Assembly (NCBI GenBank): GCA_903839195.1
Contig: CAIMBK010000017.1
Location: 1 to 39,758 of the forward strand
From: an uncultured Bacteroidota bacterium
Lineage (GTDB): Bacteria; Bacteroidota; Bacteroidia; Flavobacteriales; Flavobacteriaceae
Direction of reading: 5' to 3'
DNA length: 39,758 nucleotides
The translations under genes were made by a program, and so were the position numbers. Shown here piece after piece: positions 8,318 to 16,877 of this stretch; position 1 is the first letter of the stretch; each line of letters starts with the position of its first letter. The notes beneath the pieces are model-generated. The model saw only the letters and a program-made list of their open reading frames with translations, ran no database searches and had not been told where the DNA came from.

Positions 8318-8857
8318 ATGAAACACACAAAATTTAAAACCTTTGTATTTGCCGCTATTATTGCTTTAGGATTGTCAGCATGTACCACAACAGTTGAACC
8401 ATTGGACCCATCAATTAATCTTAATTCTTTTTCAAATATTGTAGGAACGTATGCAATGACCGCGTTTAATACTTCTGTTCCAACCGATTTAAATAATGAC
8501 GGAACTGCTTCAACCAATCAAATGACTGAAACTACTTGTTTTAATGGAAATACGTTAGCGATTTTCGCTAATAATACCTTCACAGCAACCGGAAAAGGAT
8601 TAGAAATCAATATGACCGAAACAACTTCTACCATAGAATGTTATACTGATCCCGATATTACTGGAACATGGGCAATTGTTGGAAATGTTTTAACTTTAAC
8701 TTATACGGATGGCGGATTTCCTTACACAGAAGCTTTTGTTTTTTCAGGTAATAATACGTTAACCTATACCGAAGAACAAGGGGAAGTTGTAGGAATGACT
8801 TCTGCAAATGAACCGGTTTACTTAACCTCAAAAATAGATATTGTTTATAAAAAATAA
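8318..8857 (+). CDS. lipocalin-like domain lipoprotein
   Basis: A 179-residue protein starting at ATG 8318 (an upstream TTG at 8291 lies inside the predicted -7 promoter element). It has a lipoprotein signal (MKHTKFKTFVFAAIIALGLS, then AC) with the lipobox LSAC, so it is probably anchored in the outer or inner membrane. The mature part has the short beta-rich pattern of Bacteroidota lipocalin-like proteins: NIVGTYAMTAFN near the start, then ITGTWAIVGNVLTLTYTDGG and a final strand. Ligand and role are unknown. It has its own promoter and a terminator, so it can be expressed alone. Confidence 0.8.
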   Translation: MKHTKFKTFVFAAIIALGLSACTTTVEPLDPSINLNSFSNIVGTYAMTAFNTSVPTDLNNDGTASTNQMTETTCFNGNTLAIFANNTFTATGKGLEINMTETTSTIECYTDPDITGTWAIVGNVLTLTYTDGGFPYTEAFVFSGNNTLTYTEEQGEVVGMTSANEPVYLTSKIDIVYKK

Positions 8858-8879
8858 ATTTTTATTATCCAATACAAAG

Positions 8880-8905
8880 AGCTGTCTTAGGATGGCTTTT
8901 TTTTT
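8880..8905 (+). terminator. rho-independent terminator after the lipoprotein gene
   Basis: AGCTGTC (8880-8886) pairs with GATGGCT (8891-8897), allowing two G-U pairs, with loop TTAG and a run of nine T (8897-8905). Confidence 0.75.
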
Positions 8906-8906
8906 G

Positions 8907-8927
8907 AATGGCACAATGATTGCTTTA
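8907..8927 (+). promoter_or_regulatory. sigma-54-like element upstream of lon
   Basis: TGGCAC (8909-8914), five bases, TTGC (8920-8923), then T: an exact match to the -24/-12 sigma-54 consensus TGGCAC-N5-TTGCW. Predicted start near 8935 would give lon a leader of about 130 bases. The 21 bases 8907-8927 match 34660-34680 upstream of dnaK at 18 positions. Confidence 0.45.
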
Positions 8928-9064
8928 TTTAAGGAACGTATTTAAAATCAGTCTGGGATACTATTTTATAGATAATTGAATACCCAAACCGCTGTTTTTA
9001 AATAACAAACCCAAATAAAATTATTATTTTTAAACTTTTAATGTCAAAATGACTTAATTATACT

Positions 9065-11515
9065 ATGTCAAATCCAAAAATATTCACACTTGACAATTTG
9101 TCACTTCAAGACTTCGATTCGGATGCCGAATTAATTCCACTGTTAACTCCAGAGGATGAAGAAGAAATGAATAATGAAGAGTTACCTGATTCATTGCCAA
9201 TATTACCACTCCGAAATATGGTGCTTTTTCCAGGAGTTGTTATTCCAATTACCGCGGGAAGAGATAAATCAATCAATTTAATTAATGATGCCAACGCTTT
9301 GGGAAAAGTAATTGGCGTTGTCGCACAAAAGAACGAAGAAGACGAAGATCCTTCAAAAGACGATATTCATTCCATTGGAACCGTGGCTAAAATTCTGCGG
9401 GTTCTCAAAATGCCTGACGGAAATATTACGGTAATTCTTCAAGGAAAAAAACGATTTGAATTGGTGAATGTAATTACGGAAACGCCTTATATCACTGCCA
9501 ATATTAAAAACGTAAAAGAAACCCGACCTACTAAAAAAGATACTGAGTTTTTGGCAATTATTGAATCCATCAAAGAATTGGCTATTCAAATTATCAAAGA
9601 AAGTCCAAACATTCCAACAGAAGCTACTTTTGCCATAAAAAATATAGAAAGTCATTCGTTTCTAATCAATTTTGTTTCTTCAAACATGAATTTATCAGTT
9701 AAAGAAAAACAAGATTTGTTGTCTATTAATGATTTAAAAGCTAGAGCCTTAGAAACTTTACGTTTTATGAATATTGAGTTGCAGAAATTGGAATTAAAAA
9801 ACGATATTCAATCCAAAGTTCGTTTTGATTTGGACCAACAACAACGTGAATATTTTTTGCAACAGCAAATGAAAACCATTCAGGAAGAATTGGGTGGTGC
9901 TTCTCAGGAAGAAGAAATGGACGATATGGAGCAACGTTCTCTTTTGAAAAAATGGGACGATAAAACCAAAAAACATTTCGAAAAAGAATTAGCAAAAATG
10001 CGAAGAATGAATCCGCAAGCGCCTGATTTTGGTATTCAAAGAAATTATTTAGAACTGTTTTTGGAACTTCCATGGAATGAATATTCAAAAGACAATTTTG
10101 ATTTAAAACGCGCTCAGAAAATATTAGATAAAGATCATTTCGGATTGGAAGATGTAAAAAAAAGAATGATCGAACATCTTGCCGTAATCAAATTGCGGAA
10201 CGATATGAAATCCCCAATTCTTTGTTTGACAGGCCCTCCAGGTGTTGGTAAAACATCCATCGGAAAATCGGTTGCCGAAGCATTAGGACGTGAATATGTT
10301 CGAATTTCATTAGGCGGTTTGCGCGATGAGGCAGAAATTCGTGGGCACAGAAAAACCTATATTGGCGCAATGCCGGGCCGAATTATTCAAAGTTTAAAAA
10401 AGGCAGGAACTTCAAATCCGGTTTTTGTTTTGGACGAAATAGATAAATTGTCAAGTAGCAATCAAGGCGATCCGTCTTCGGCCTTATTAGAGGTTTTAGA
10501 CCCCGAACAAAACAATTCATTCTACGATAATTTCCTTGAAATGGGTTTTGACTTGTCGAAAGTGATGTTTATTGCGACTTCCAATAATATGTCCGCCATT
10601 CAACCGGCGTTGAAAGACCGTATGGAGATTATCAAAATGTCGGGTTATACGATTGAAGAAAAAGTAGAAATTGCTCGCCAACATTTGTTTCCAAAACAAT
10701 TGGCCGCCCATGGCTTAACTTCCAAAGATTTAACTATTGGCAAACGACAATTGGAAAAAATTGTGGAAGGTTATACCCGCGAATCGGGAGTTCGTGGTCT
10801 TGAAGTAAAAATTGCACAAGTCATTCGAAATGCCGCCAAATCAGTTGCGATGGACGAAAAATACAACAAAAAAGTAACCGATGAAGATATTGTTTCTGTG
10901 CTTGGAGTTCCGAGATTAGAAAGAGATAAATATGAAAATAATGAGGTAGCAGGCGTGGTTACAGGTTTGGCATGGACCAGTGTTGGAGGCGATATCCTTT
11001 TTATTGAATCGTTAATTTCGAAAGGAAAAGGAACGATGTCCATTACTGGAAATTTGGGAACAGTCATGAAAGAATCGGCGACAATTGCGTTGGAATATAT
11101 CAAATCGAATGCGGAATTATTGGGCGTTGACCCCGAAATTTTACCAAAATACAACATCCATTTGCACGTTCCAGAAGGTGCCACACCTAAAGATGGCCCA
11201 AGTGCTGGAATCGCAATGCTGACTTCTTTAGTTTCTTTGTATACCCAAAAAAGAGTAAAAAAGAATCTTGCAATGACGGGCGAAATTACCCTAAGAGGAA
11301 AAGTTTTACCTGTTGGCGGCATCAAAGAAAAAATATTGGCTGCCAAAAGAGCGAATATCAAAGAAATTATTCTTTGCCAAGACAACAAAAGCGATATTGA
11401 CGAAATCAAACCCGAATATTTGGAAGGCCTTACTTTTCATTATGTAAAAGAAATGAGCGAAGTTTTGAAAATAGCCATAACCGACCAAAAAGTCAAGAAT
11501 GCCAAAGCGTTATAG
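9065..11515 (+). CDS. lon: ATP-dependent protease Lon
   Basis: An 816-residue cytoplasmic AAA+ serine protease that degrades misfolded and regulatory proteins. Order: LAN substrate-binding domain (about 42-245, beginning LPILPLRNMVLFPG), coiled region (about 250-320), AAA+ module with Walker A GPPGVGKTS (390-398) and Walker B VFVLDEIDK, and a protease domain with catalytic Ser713 in PKDGPSAGIAM and Lys756 in GGIKEK. Full length for the LonA type. The acidic N-terminal 40 residues are an extension usual in this phylum. The sigma-54-like element upstream, shared with dnaK, suggests stress control. Transcription ends at a hairpin 20 bases downstream. Confidence 0.97.
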   Translation: MSNPKIFTLDNLSLQDFDSDAELIPLLTPEDEEEMNNEELPDSLPILPLRNMVLFPGVVIPITAGRDKSINLINDANALGKVIGVVAQKNEEDEDPSKDDIHSIGTVAKILRVLKMPDGNITVILQGKKRFELVNVITETPYITANIKNVKETRPTKKDTEFLAIIESIKELAIQIIKESPNIPTEATFAIKNIESHSFLINFVSSNMNLSVKEKQDLLSINDLKARALETLRFMNIELQKLELKNDIQSKVRFDLDQQQREYFLQQQMKTIQEELGGASQEEEMDDMEQRSLLKKWDDKTKKHFEKELAKMRRMNPQAPDFGIQRNYLELFLELPWNEYSKDNFDLKRAQKILDKDHFGLEDVKKRMIEHLAVIKLRNDMKSPILCLTGPPGVGKTSIGKSVAEALGREYVRISLGGLRDEAEIRGHRKTYIGAMPGRIIQSLKKAGTSNPVFVLDEIDKLSSSNQGDPSSALLEVLDPEQNNSFYDNFLEMGFDLSKVMFIATSNNMSAIQPALKDRMEIIKMSGYTIEEKVEIARQHLFPKQLAAHGLTSKDLTIGKRQLEKIVEGYTRESGVRGLEVKIAQVIRNAAKSVAMDEKYNKKVTDEDIVSVLGVPRLERDKYENNEVAGVVTGLAWTSVGGDILFIESLISKGKGTMSITGNLGTVMKESATIALEYIKSNAELLGVDPEILPKYNIHLHVPEGATPKDGPSAGIAMLTSLVSLYTQKRVKKNLAMTGEITLRGKVLPVGGIKEKILAAKRANIKEIILCQDNKSDIDEIKPEYLEGLTFHYVKEMSEVLKIAITDQKVKNAKAL

Positions 11516-11535
11516 GTATTTCATTTTCTAATATT

Positions 11536-11585
11536 AAAGGCAAAAGATGTATTAATTTTACGATTAATGATACTTTTGCCTTTTA
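11536..11585 (+). terminator. hairpin terminator after lon
   Basis: An 11-base perfect inverted repeat, aaaggcaaaag (11536-11546) and cttttgccttt (11573-11583), with an inner ATTAAT pair (11551-11556 and 11563-11568), followed by a T-rich stretch. Confidence 0.7.
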
Positions 11586-11650
11586 CTTTTTATCTTTGGA
11601 TTAAAAAATAATATCTTCGCAACTGCGTTATGATATGCAGAAAAGCAAAT

Positions 11651-12673
11651 ATGTTAAAAAAGACCCTCGTAATTTCAGTTTTATTCCTTTGTTCCCTTTC
11701 TTATAGTCAAGTAGGAGGACAATCGGTTTATCAATTTCTGAATTTAATAACTTCGCCACGTCAGGCAGCTTTGGGTGGAAAAATCATTACGATTTATGAC
11801 GAAGACGTCAATCAAGCCAACTTTAATCCTGCTGTAATTAATTCGGAAATGAACAATCGTTTGGCTTTGAATTATGGAAGTTATTTTGGCGATGTTGCTT
11901 ATGGAACCGCTTCTTATGCGTATTCGTATGACCGTCATATTCAAACTTTTCAGGCGGGTGTGAATTATATCAATTATGGAACTTTTGATGGACGTGACGA
12001 AAACGGAAATGCAACTTCTGATTTTACAGGAAATGAAGTAGCGCTTTCATTGGGATATGCCTATTCCATTCCGAAAACCAATTTACACATTGGAACAAGC
12101 GCCAAACTCATTTCGTCAAAACTCGAAAGCTATACTTCCTTTGGAGGTGCTTTGGATATTGGGGCTATTTATGTTGATCCAATTACCAAAACAAATTATG
12201 CTTTGGTGGCTCGAAACATGGGAACACAATTCACAACTTATTCGGGCATAAAAGAAAATCTGCCTTTTGAACTCTTGTTTGGAATTTCGAAACAACTCGA
12301 AAACGTGCCCATTCGTTGGCATTTGACATTTGAAAATTTGCAACAATGGCAAGTAGCTTTTTCCAATCCTGCGCGATCTGTGAATTCCATTGATGGCGGT
12401 TCAACGCCCGAAAAAGTGTCTTTCTTTAACAATGCGTTGCGTCATGTGGTTTTTGGAACTGAATTATTTCCAACTAAAGGATTTAATATTCGTTTGGGCT
12501 ATAATTTCAGAAGAGGCGAGGAGTTGCGTGTGATGAATCAAAGAAATTTTTCTGGAATTTCACTCGGATTCGGTTTGAAAATCAATAAATTAAAATTCAA
12601 TTATTCGTATTCAAGATATACTTTGGCAGCCAACACAAGTTTGTTTGGTTTAACCATCAATTTTCAAGAATAA
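11651..12673 (+). CDS. porQ: type IX secretion system protein PorQ
   Basis: A 340-residue beta-barrel protein of the PorV/PorQ (FadL-like) group. Start ATG 11651 places a clean signal peptide (KKTLVISVLFLCSLSYSQ) at the N-terminus; an in-frame ATG at 11630 would add seven polar residues before it. The mature protein starts VGGQSVYQFLNLITSPRQAA, characteristic of PorQ, and ends in an amphipathic strand (LFGLTINFQE) as expected for an outer membrane barrel. PorQ works with the type IX secretion attachment complex at the cell surface. An exact TATCTTTG -7 element is at 11591-11598. The next gene, cmk, begins 24 bases after the stop, so they may share a transcript. Confidence 0.9.
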   Translation: MLKKTLVISVLFLCSLSYSQVGGQSVYQFLNLITSPRQAALGGKIITIYDEDVNQANFNPAVINSEMNNRLALNYGSYFGDVAYGTASYAYSYDRHIQTFQAGVNYINYGTFDGRDENGNATSDFTGNEVALSLGYAYSIPKTNLHIGTSAKLISSKLESYTSFGGALDIGAIYVDPITKTNYALVARNMGTQFTTYSGIKENLPFELLFGISKQLENVPIRWHLTFENLQQWQVAFSNPARSVNSIDGGSTPEKVSFFNNALRHVVFGTELFPTKGFNIRLGYNFRRGEELRVMNQRNFSGISLGFGLKINKLKFNYSYSRYTLAANTSLFGLTINFQE

Positions 12674-12697
12674 GTTTCGTTTTTATAAATATATATT

Positions 12698-13384
12698 TTG
12701 GACAAAAAAATAACCATAGCCATTGACGGATTTTCTTCCACAGGAAAAAGCACCATTGCCAAACAATTGGCCAAAACGCTAGGTTATGTTTATGTTGATA
12801 CGGGCGCAATGTATCGCGCAATTGCTTTTTTTGCGATGCAAAATAACATTATCTCAAAAGAGTTTTTCGACAAAGAAAGATTAATAGCTAGTTTGCCTTT
12901 AATTCATTTGGAATTCCATTTCAATCCAAATTTAGGTTTTGCCGAAATGTATTTGAACGGTACCAATATCGAAAAAGAAATCCGAACTATTGAAGTCTCT
13001 AACTTTGTAAGCAAAGTGGCCGAAATATCCCAAGTGCGCGCCAAATTAGTCGAAATTCAAAAAGAAATGGGCAAAAACAAAGCCATTGTAATGGACGGAA
13101 GAGACATTGGCACGGTTGTTTTTCCTGATGCCGAACTGAAGATTTTTATGAACGCAAGTGCGCAAACTCGGGCACAACGACGTTTTGATGAATTGCAACA
13201 AAAAGGCGACAACGTTTCTTTTGAAGAAGTACTTAAGAATGTAGAAGAACGCGATTATATTGACACACACCGCGCCGATTCGCCTTTAGTTAAAGCTGCA
13301 AATGCCATAGAAATTGATAATTCACATTTAAATAGGGAAGAGCAATTTCAAAAAGTGTTGGCTTTGGTGAATGCTGTACTTTAA
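12698..13384 (+). CDS. cmk: cytidylate kinase, TTG start
   Basis: A 228-residue nucleoside monophosphate kinase that phosphorylates CMP and dCMP with ATP. The P-loop GFSSTGKST is at 11-19, followed by YVDTGAMYRAIA, MDGRDIGTVVFPDAELKIFM and the lid-region Arg in RAQRRFDELQQKG. The frame opens after TAA 12686-12688 and holds no ATG before the P-loop; TTG 12698 gives the family-typical MDKKITIAIDG start, so TTG is taken as the initiation codon. No Shine-Dalgarno sequence is present. Close downstream of porQ. Confidence 0.94.
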   Translation: MDKKITIAIDGFSSTGKSTIAKQLAKTLGYVYVDTGAMYRAIAFFAMQNNIISKEFFDKERLIASLPLIHLEFHFNPNLGFAEMYLNGTNIEKEIRTIEVSNFVSKVAEISQVRAKLVEIQKEMGKNKAIVMDGRDIGTVVFPDAELKIFMNASAQTRAQRRFDELQQKGDNVSFEEVLKNVEERDYIDTHRADSPLVKAANAIEIDNSHLNREEQFQKVLALVNAVL

Positions 13385-13417
13385 TTACTACTTTCTAGCA
13401 AATTCTCCTTCAAATTT

Positions 13418-13447
13418 TTGCGTATTTCAATACTATTAGTAGCTTTA
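13418..13447 (+). promoter_or_regulatory. promoter of the nucleoside permease gene
   Basis: TTG at 13418-13420, 19-base spacer, TAGCTTTA at 13440-13447 (one mismatch to TAnnTTTG). Predicted leader about 25 bases. Confidence 0.45.
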
Positions 13448-13478
13448 CATCCAACTAACCTACTAAATACAATCGAAT

Positions 13479-14732
13479 ATGAATATCAAAAACAAACTTA
13501 CCTTAATGAGCTTCTTGCAATTTTTTGTTTGGGGCGCCTGGTTAATTACCGTTGGTAATTATTGGTTTGGAACCAAACAATGGAGCGGAGAACAATTTGG
13601 GGCTATATTTTCCACGCTAGGATTATCGTCCATAATTATGCCAGCCATCACGGGAATCATTGCCGATAAATGGATTAATGCCGAGAAACTGTATGGAGTA
13701 CTTCATATTTTGGGTGGTTTGGCCTTGTTTTATATTCCTCAAGTAGAAGATCCAATTACGTTTTATTGGGTAATTTTTGGCGCTATGTTGTGTTATATGC
13801 CCACGATTTCATTATCCAATTCGGTGGCCTATACTATTTTGAAAAACAATAATTTTGATGTCGTAAAAGTGTTTCCACCCATTCGAGTTTGGGGAACTGT
13901 TGGTTTTATTGCAGCAATGTGGCTAACTAACTTGTCTGGAAATAAAGCTTCCGCTAATATGTTTTATATTTCGGCGGTTGCGGCAATTGTATTGGGAATT
14001 TATTCGTTTATGCTACCAAAATGTCCTCCACAAAAATTGATTTCTGATGATGCTTCGCTAACGCAAAAATTAGGTTTGGACGCTTTCAAATTATTTGGAA
14101 CCTACAAAATGGCGTTGTTTTTTATTTTCTCGATGTTTTTGGGCGGAGCCTTACAATTGACCAATATGTATGGCGATGTATTTTTATCAGAATTTGGAAA
14201 AATGCCCGAATATGCTACTAGTATTGTCGTAACAAAATCGACCTTAATTATGTCGATTTCTCAAATTTCAGAAACCTTATTTATCTTGGCGATCCCGTTT
14301 TTCTTGAAACGTTTTGGGATCAAACAAGTAATGTTGATATCAATGCTGGCTTGGGTGTTGCGATTTGGTTTGTTTTCTTATGGAAACCCTGCCGACGGAC
14401 TTTGGATGATTGTATTGTCTTGCGTGGTTTACGGAATGGCATTTGATTTCTTTAATATTTCTGGGTCATTATTTGTAGAAACCACCACCGATTCCAAAAT
14501 GCGTTCCAGTGCGCAAGGCTTGTTTATGATGATGTCAAATGGTTTTGGTGCTTTTTTTGGCGGACTTGTAAGCGGCATTGTGATTGATAAATTCTTTACC
14601 CACGACGGTGTTCGCGATTGGCACAGCATTTGGCTTGCTTTTGCAGGATATGCTTTAGTAATTGGAATTGCTTTTGCGATATTCTTTAAACACAAACACA
14701 ACCCCGAGGAAGTGGCCGATTTGAGTCATTAA
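13479..14732 (+). CDS. nucleoside permease, NupG/XapB-type MFS
   Basis: A 417-residue inner membrane protein with about 12 helices, resembling the nucleoside:proton symporter family. The start NKLTLMSFLQFFVWGAWLIT and PAITGIIADKWINAEKLYG are typical, as are the FLSEFG loop and FVETTTDSKMRSSAQGLF in the second half. It probably imports nucleosides for salvage. It has its own promoter and a strong terminator, so it is likely monocistronic. The substrate has not been read from specific residues and other NupG-family solutes are possible. Confidence 0.88.
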   Translation: MNIKNKLTLMSFLQFFVWGAWLITVGNYWFGTKQWSGEQFGAIFSTLGLSSIIMPAITGIIADKWINAEKLYGVLHILGGLALFYIPQVEDPITFYWVIFGAMLCYMPTISLSNSVAYTILKNNNFDVVKVFPPIRVWGTVGFIAAMWLTNLSGNKASANMFYISAVAAIVLGIYSFMLPKCPPQKLISDDASLTQKLGLDAFKLFGTYKMALFFIFSMFLGGALQLTNMYGDVFLSEFGKMPEYATSIVVTKSTLIMSISQISETLFILAIPFFLKRFGIKQVMLISMLAWVLRFGLFSYGNPADGLWMIVLSCVVYGMAFDFFNISGSLFVETTTDSKMRSSAQGLFMMMSNGFGAFFGGLVSGIVIDKFFTHDGVRDWHSIWLAFAGYALVIGIAFAIFFKHKHNPEEVADLSH

Positions 14733-14751
14733 TCTATTTTATAAAACATAA

Positions 14752-14785
14752 AAAGCCCGATAATGATACTATTGGGCTTTTTTTT
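14752..14785 (+). terminator. rho-independent terminator after the permease gene
   Basis: AAGCCCGAT (14753-14761) pairs with ATTGGGCTT (14771-14779) with one G-U pair, loop AATGATACT, and a run of T to 14785. Confidence 0.85.
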
Positions 14786-14847
14786 GGAACTAATTCAAGC
14801 TGTCAATCACGTTCCGAAACCGTTTACCACTTTTTTTCTGATAGCTG

Positions 14848-14862
14848 TTAGCTTTAAGCTAA
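14848..14862. repeat. short palindrome in the rpsA upstream gap
   Basis: TTAGCTT-T-AAGCTAA, a perfect seven-base inverted repeat with one central base, about 45 bases upstream of the rpsA -33 element. A dimeric regulator site is possible; nothing else supports it. The rest of the 325-base gap (14733-15057) holds the terminator, the rpsA promoter and its leader, and no coding region. Confidence 0.35.
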
Positions 14863-14907
14863 ACTTAGAATAACTCATAATTCATAAATTATTTACTTCG
14901 CTTATTT

Positions 14908-14937
14908 TTGCATATACATAAAAAAGTATTACTTTTG
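14908..14937 (+). promoter_or_regulatory. rpsA promoter
   Basis: TTG at 14908-14910, 19-base spacer, exact TACTTTTG at 14930-14937. Start of transcription expected near 14943, giving a leader of about 115 bases. Confidence 0.7.
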
Positions 14938-14939
14938 CC

Positions 14940-14974
14940 ATCCCTTATAGTGAATAAGAGTTTCTATTAGGGAT
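14940..14974 (+). promoter_or_regulatory. hairpin at the 5' end of the rpsA leader
   Basis: ATCCCT (14940-14945) pairs with AGGGAT (14969-14974) and, after one T-T mismatch, ATAG (14947-14950) with CTAT (14964-14967); 13-base loop. It sits at the predicted start of the mRNA. It could stabilise the transcript or serve as a binding site for S1 autoregulation; the second is an inference from what is known of ribosomal protein genes. Confidence 0.45.
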
Positions 14975-15057
14975 TATCAAATAAATCAAACAACTTCTGT
15001 TGTTTTCTTTCGCATTAAGAAACTCGAGAAAATACAGAATACAAATTTTTTATCAGC

Positions 15058-16830
15058 ATGTCTGAACAATTAAAATCACAAGAGCAGTTTTTAGCAGAAT
15101 TTAACTGGCACAACTTTGAAGAAGGTATTGATGCCGTTGACACAAAAAACTTGCAAGAATTTGAAGAATTAGTATCAAAAACTTTTATTGATACTGATCA
15201 AGAAGAAGTAGTAGAAGGGGTTGTAGTAAGAATTACAGACCGTGACGCTATTGTTGACATTAACGCAAAATCGGAAGGTGTTATTTCATTGAACGAATTC
15301 CGTTACAATCCAAACTTAAAAGTAGGTGACAAAGTAGAAGTATTAATTGACATCCGTGAGGATAAAACAGGTCAATTGGTATTGTCTCACAGAAAAGCAC
15401 GTACGATTAAATCTTGGGATAGAGTTATTTCGGCAAACGAAACAGGAGAAATTGTTACAGGTTTTGTAAAATGCAGAACTAAAGGCGGTATGATTGTTGA
15501 CGTTTTCGGAATCGAAGCTTTCTTACCAGGTTCACAAATTGATGTGAAACCAATTAGAGATTACGATGTATATGTAAACAAAATGATGGAATTCAAAGTG
15601 GTAAAAATTAACCACGAATTCAAAAACGTTGTTGTTTCTCACAAAGCGCTTATTGAAGCGGATATTGAAGTACAGAAAAAAGAAATCATCGGTCAATTGC
15701 AAAAAGGACAAGTATTAGAAGGTGTTGTTAAAAACATTACTTCTTATGGTGTCTTTATTGATTTAGGTGGTGTCGATGGATTAATTCACATTACTGACCT
15801 TTCTTGGAGCAGAATCAATCACCCAAGTGAAGTATTGGAATTAGACCAAAAATTAAACGTTGTTATTCTTGATTTCGATGACGAAAAAACAAGAATTCAA
15901 TTAGGATTAAAACAATTAAACGCTCATCCATGGGACGCATTAAATGCTGACATTAAAGTGGGTGATAAAGTAAAAGGTAAAGTAGTTGTAATCGCTGATT
16001 ACGGTGCATTTATCGAAGTTGCTGAAGGTGTTGAAGGTTTAATCCACGTGTCTGAAATGTCATGGTCTACGCACTTGCGTTCGGCTCAAGACTTCGTAAA
16101 AGTAGGAGATTCTGTAGAAGCAGTAATCTTAACTTTAGACCGAGATGACCGTAAAATGTCATTGGGTATCAAACAATTGACTCAAGATCCTTGGACAGAT
16201 ATCACAGCTAAATATCCAGTAGGTTCTAAACATGTTGGAATTGTTAGAAACTTTACAAACTTCGGAATTTTCGTAGAATTGGAAGAAGGAATTGACGGAT
16301 TGATTTATATTTCAGATTTATCTTGGACTAAGAAAATCAAACATCCATCAGAATTTGTAAATGTTGGTGAAAAATTAGACGTAGTTGTATTAGAATTAGA
16401 TGTTGAAGGACGTAAATTATCTTTAGGTCACAAACAAACTACTGCTAATCCTTGGGATCAATATGAAGATTCATTCGCAGTTGGAACCATCCACAGCGGT
16501 GAAATTTCTGAAATCGTTGACAAAGGAGCTACCGTAGAATTTGGCGAAGATGTTGTTGCTTTCATTCCTACACGTCACCTTGAAAAAGAAGACGGAAAGA
16601 AATTGAAAAAAGGCGAAACAGCTGATTTTAAAGTAATTGAATTCAATAAAGAATTCAAAAGAGTAGTAGCTTCACATACCGCTATTTTCCGTGAGGAAGA
16701 AGAGAAAAATGTGAAAGCAGTTGTTGAAAACACTTCGGCTTCTACAAATGCAGCCGCTTCTACTTTAGGAGACAACAATGATATTCTTGCTGATTTAAAA
16801 GCAAAAATGGAAAAGAAAGAGAAAAAATAA
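15058..16830 (+). CDS. rpsA: 30S ribosomal protein S1
   Basis: A 590-residue protein with six S1 (OB-fold) repeats, at about 50-118, 134-200, 215-286, 302-372, 387-457 and 474-545. Repeats 3-5 are the most alike, each with a GV/GA/GIF(I/V) strand and an (I/V)xDLSW or VSEMSW end. S1 brings mRNA to the small ribosomal subunit by binding single-stranded A/U-rich leaders, which is important in a phylum that rarely uses Shine-Dalgarno pairing. The C-terminal tail is Lys/Glu rich (KAKMEKKEKK). A strong promoter and a possible leader hairpin lie upstream, and a perfect palindromic terminator downstream. Confidence 0.97.
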   Translation: MSEQLKSQEQFLAEFNWHNFEEGIDAVDTKNLQEFEELVSKTFIDTDQEEVVEGVVVRITDRDAIVDINAKSEGVISLNEFRYNPNLKVGDKVEVLIDIREDKTGQLVLSHRKARTIKSWDRVISANETGEIVTGFVKCRTKGGMIVDVFGIEAFLPGSQIDVKPIRDYDVYVNKMMEFKVVKINHEFKNVVVSHKALIEADIEVQKKEIIGQLQKGQVLEGVVKNITSYGVFIDLGGVDGLIHITDLSWSRINHPSEVLELDQKLNVVILDFDDEKTRIQLGLKQLNAHPWDALNADIKVGDKVKGKVVVIADYGAFIEVAEGVEGLIHVSEMSWSTHLRSAQDFVKVGDSVEAVILTLDRDDRKMSLGIKQLTQDPWTDITAKYPVGSKHVGIVRNFTNFGIFVELEEGIDGLIYISDLSWTKKIKHPSEFVNVGEKLDVVVLELDVEGRKLSLGHKQTTANPWDQYEDSFAVGTIHSGEISEIVDKGATVEFGEDVVAFIPTRHLEKEDGKKLKKGETADFKVIEFNKEFKRVVASHTAIFREEEEKNVKAVVENTSASTNAAASTLGDNNDILADLKAKMEKKEKK

Positions 16831-16849
16831 TTGATTCTCTTTTTATACA

Positions 16850-16877
16850 AAAGCCTCGCAATTGCGAGGCTTTTTTT
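16850..16877. terminator. bidirectional terminator, rpsA / methyltransferase gene
   Basis: The palindrome gcctcgcaattgcgaggc (16853-16870) is flanked by A and T runs, so it can stop transcription of both converging genes. Confidence 0.85.

Noticed and set aside
10771..11409. 212-codon open frame antisense to lon
   Set aside because: It overlaps the conserved protease domain of lon on the other strand, has low-complexity composition, and resembles no protein; a by-product of lon codon use.
15107..15121. TGGCAC-like sigma-54 site inside rpsA
   Set aside because: TGGCAC is followed by a poor -12 half and lies in coding sequence fixed by the protein (NWHNFEE).
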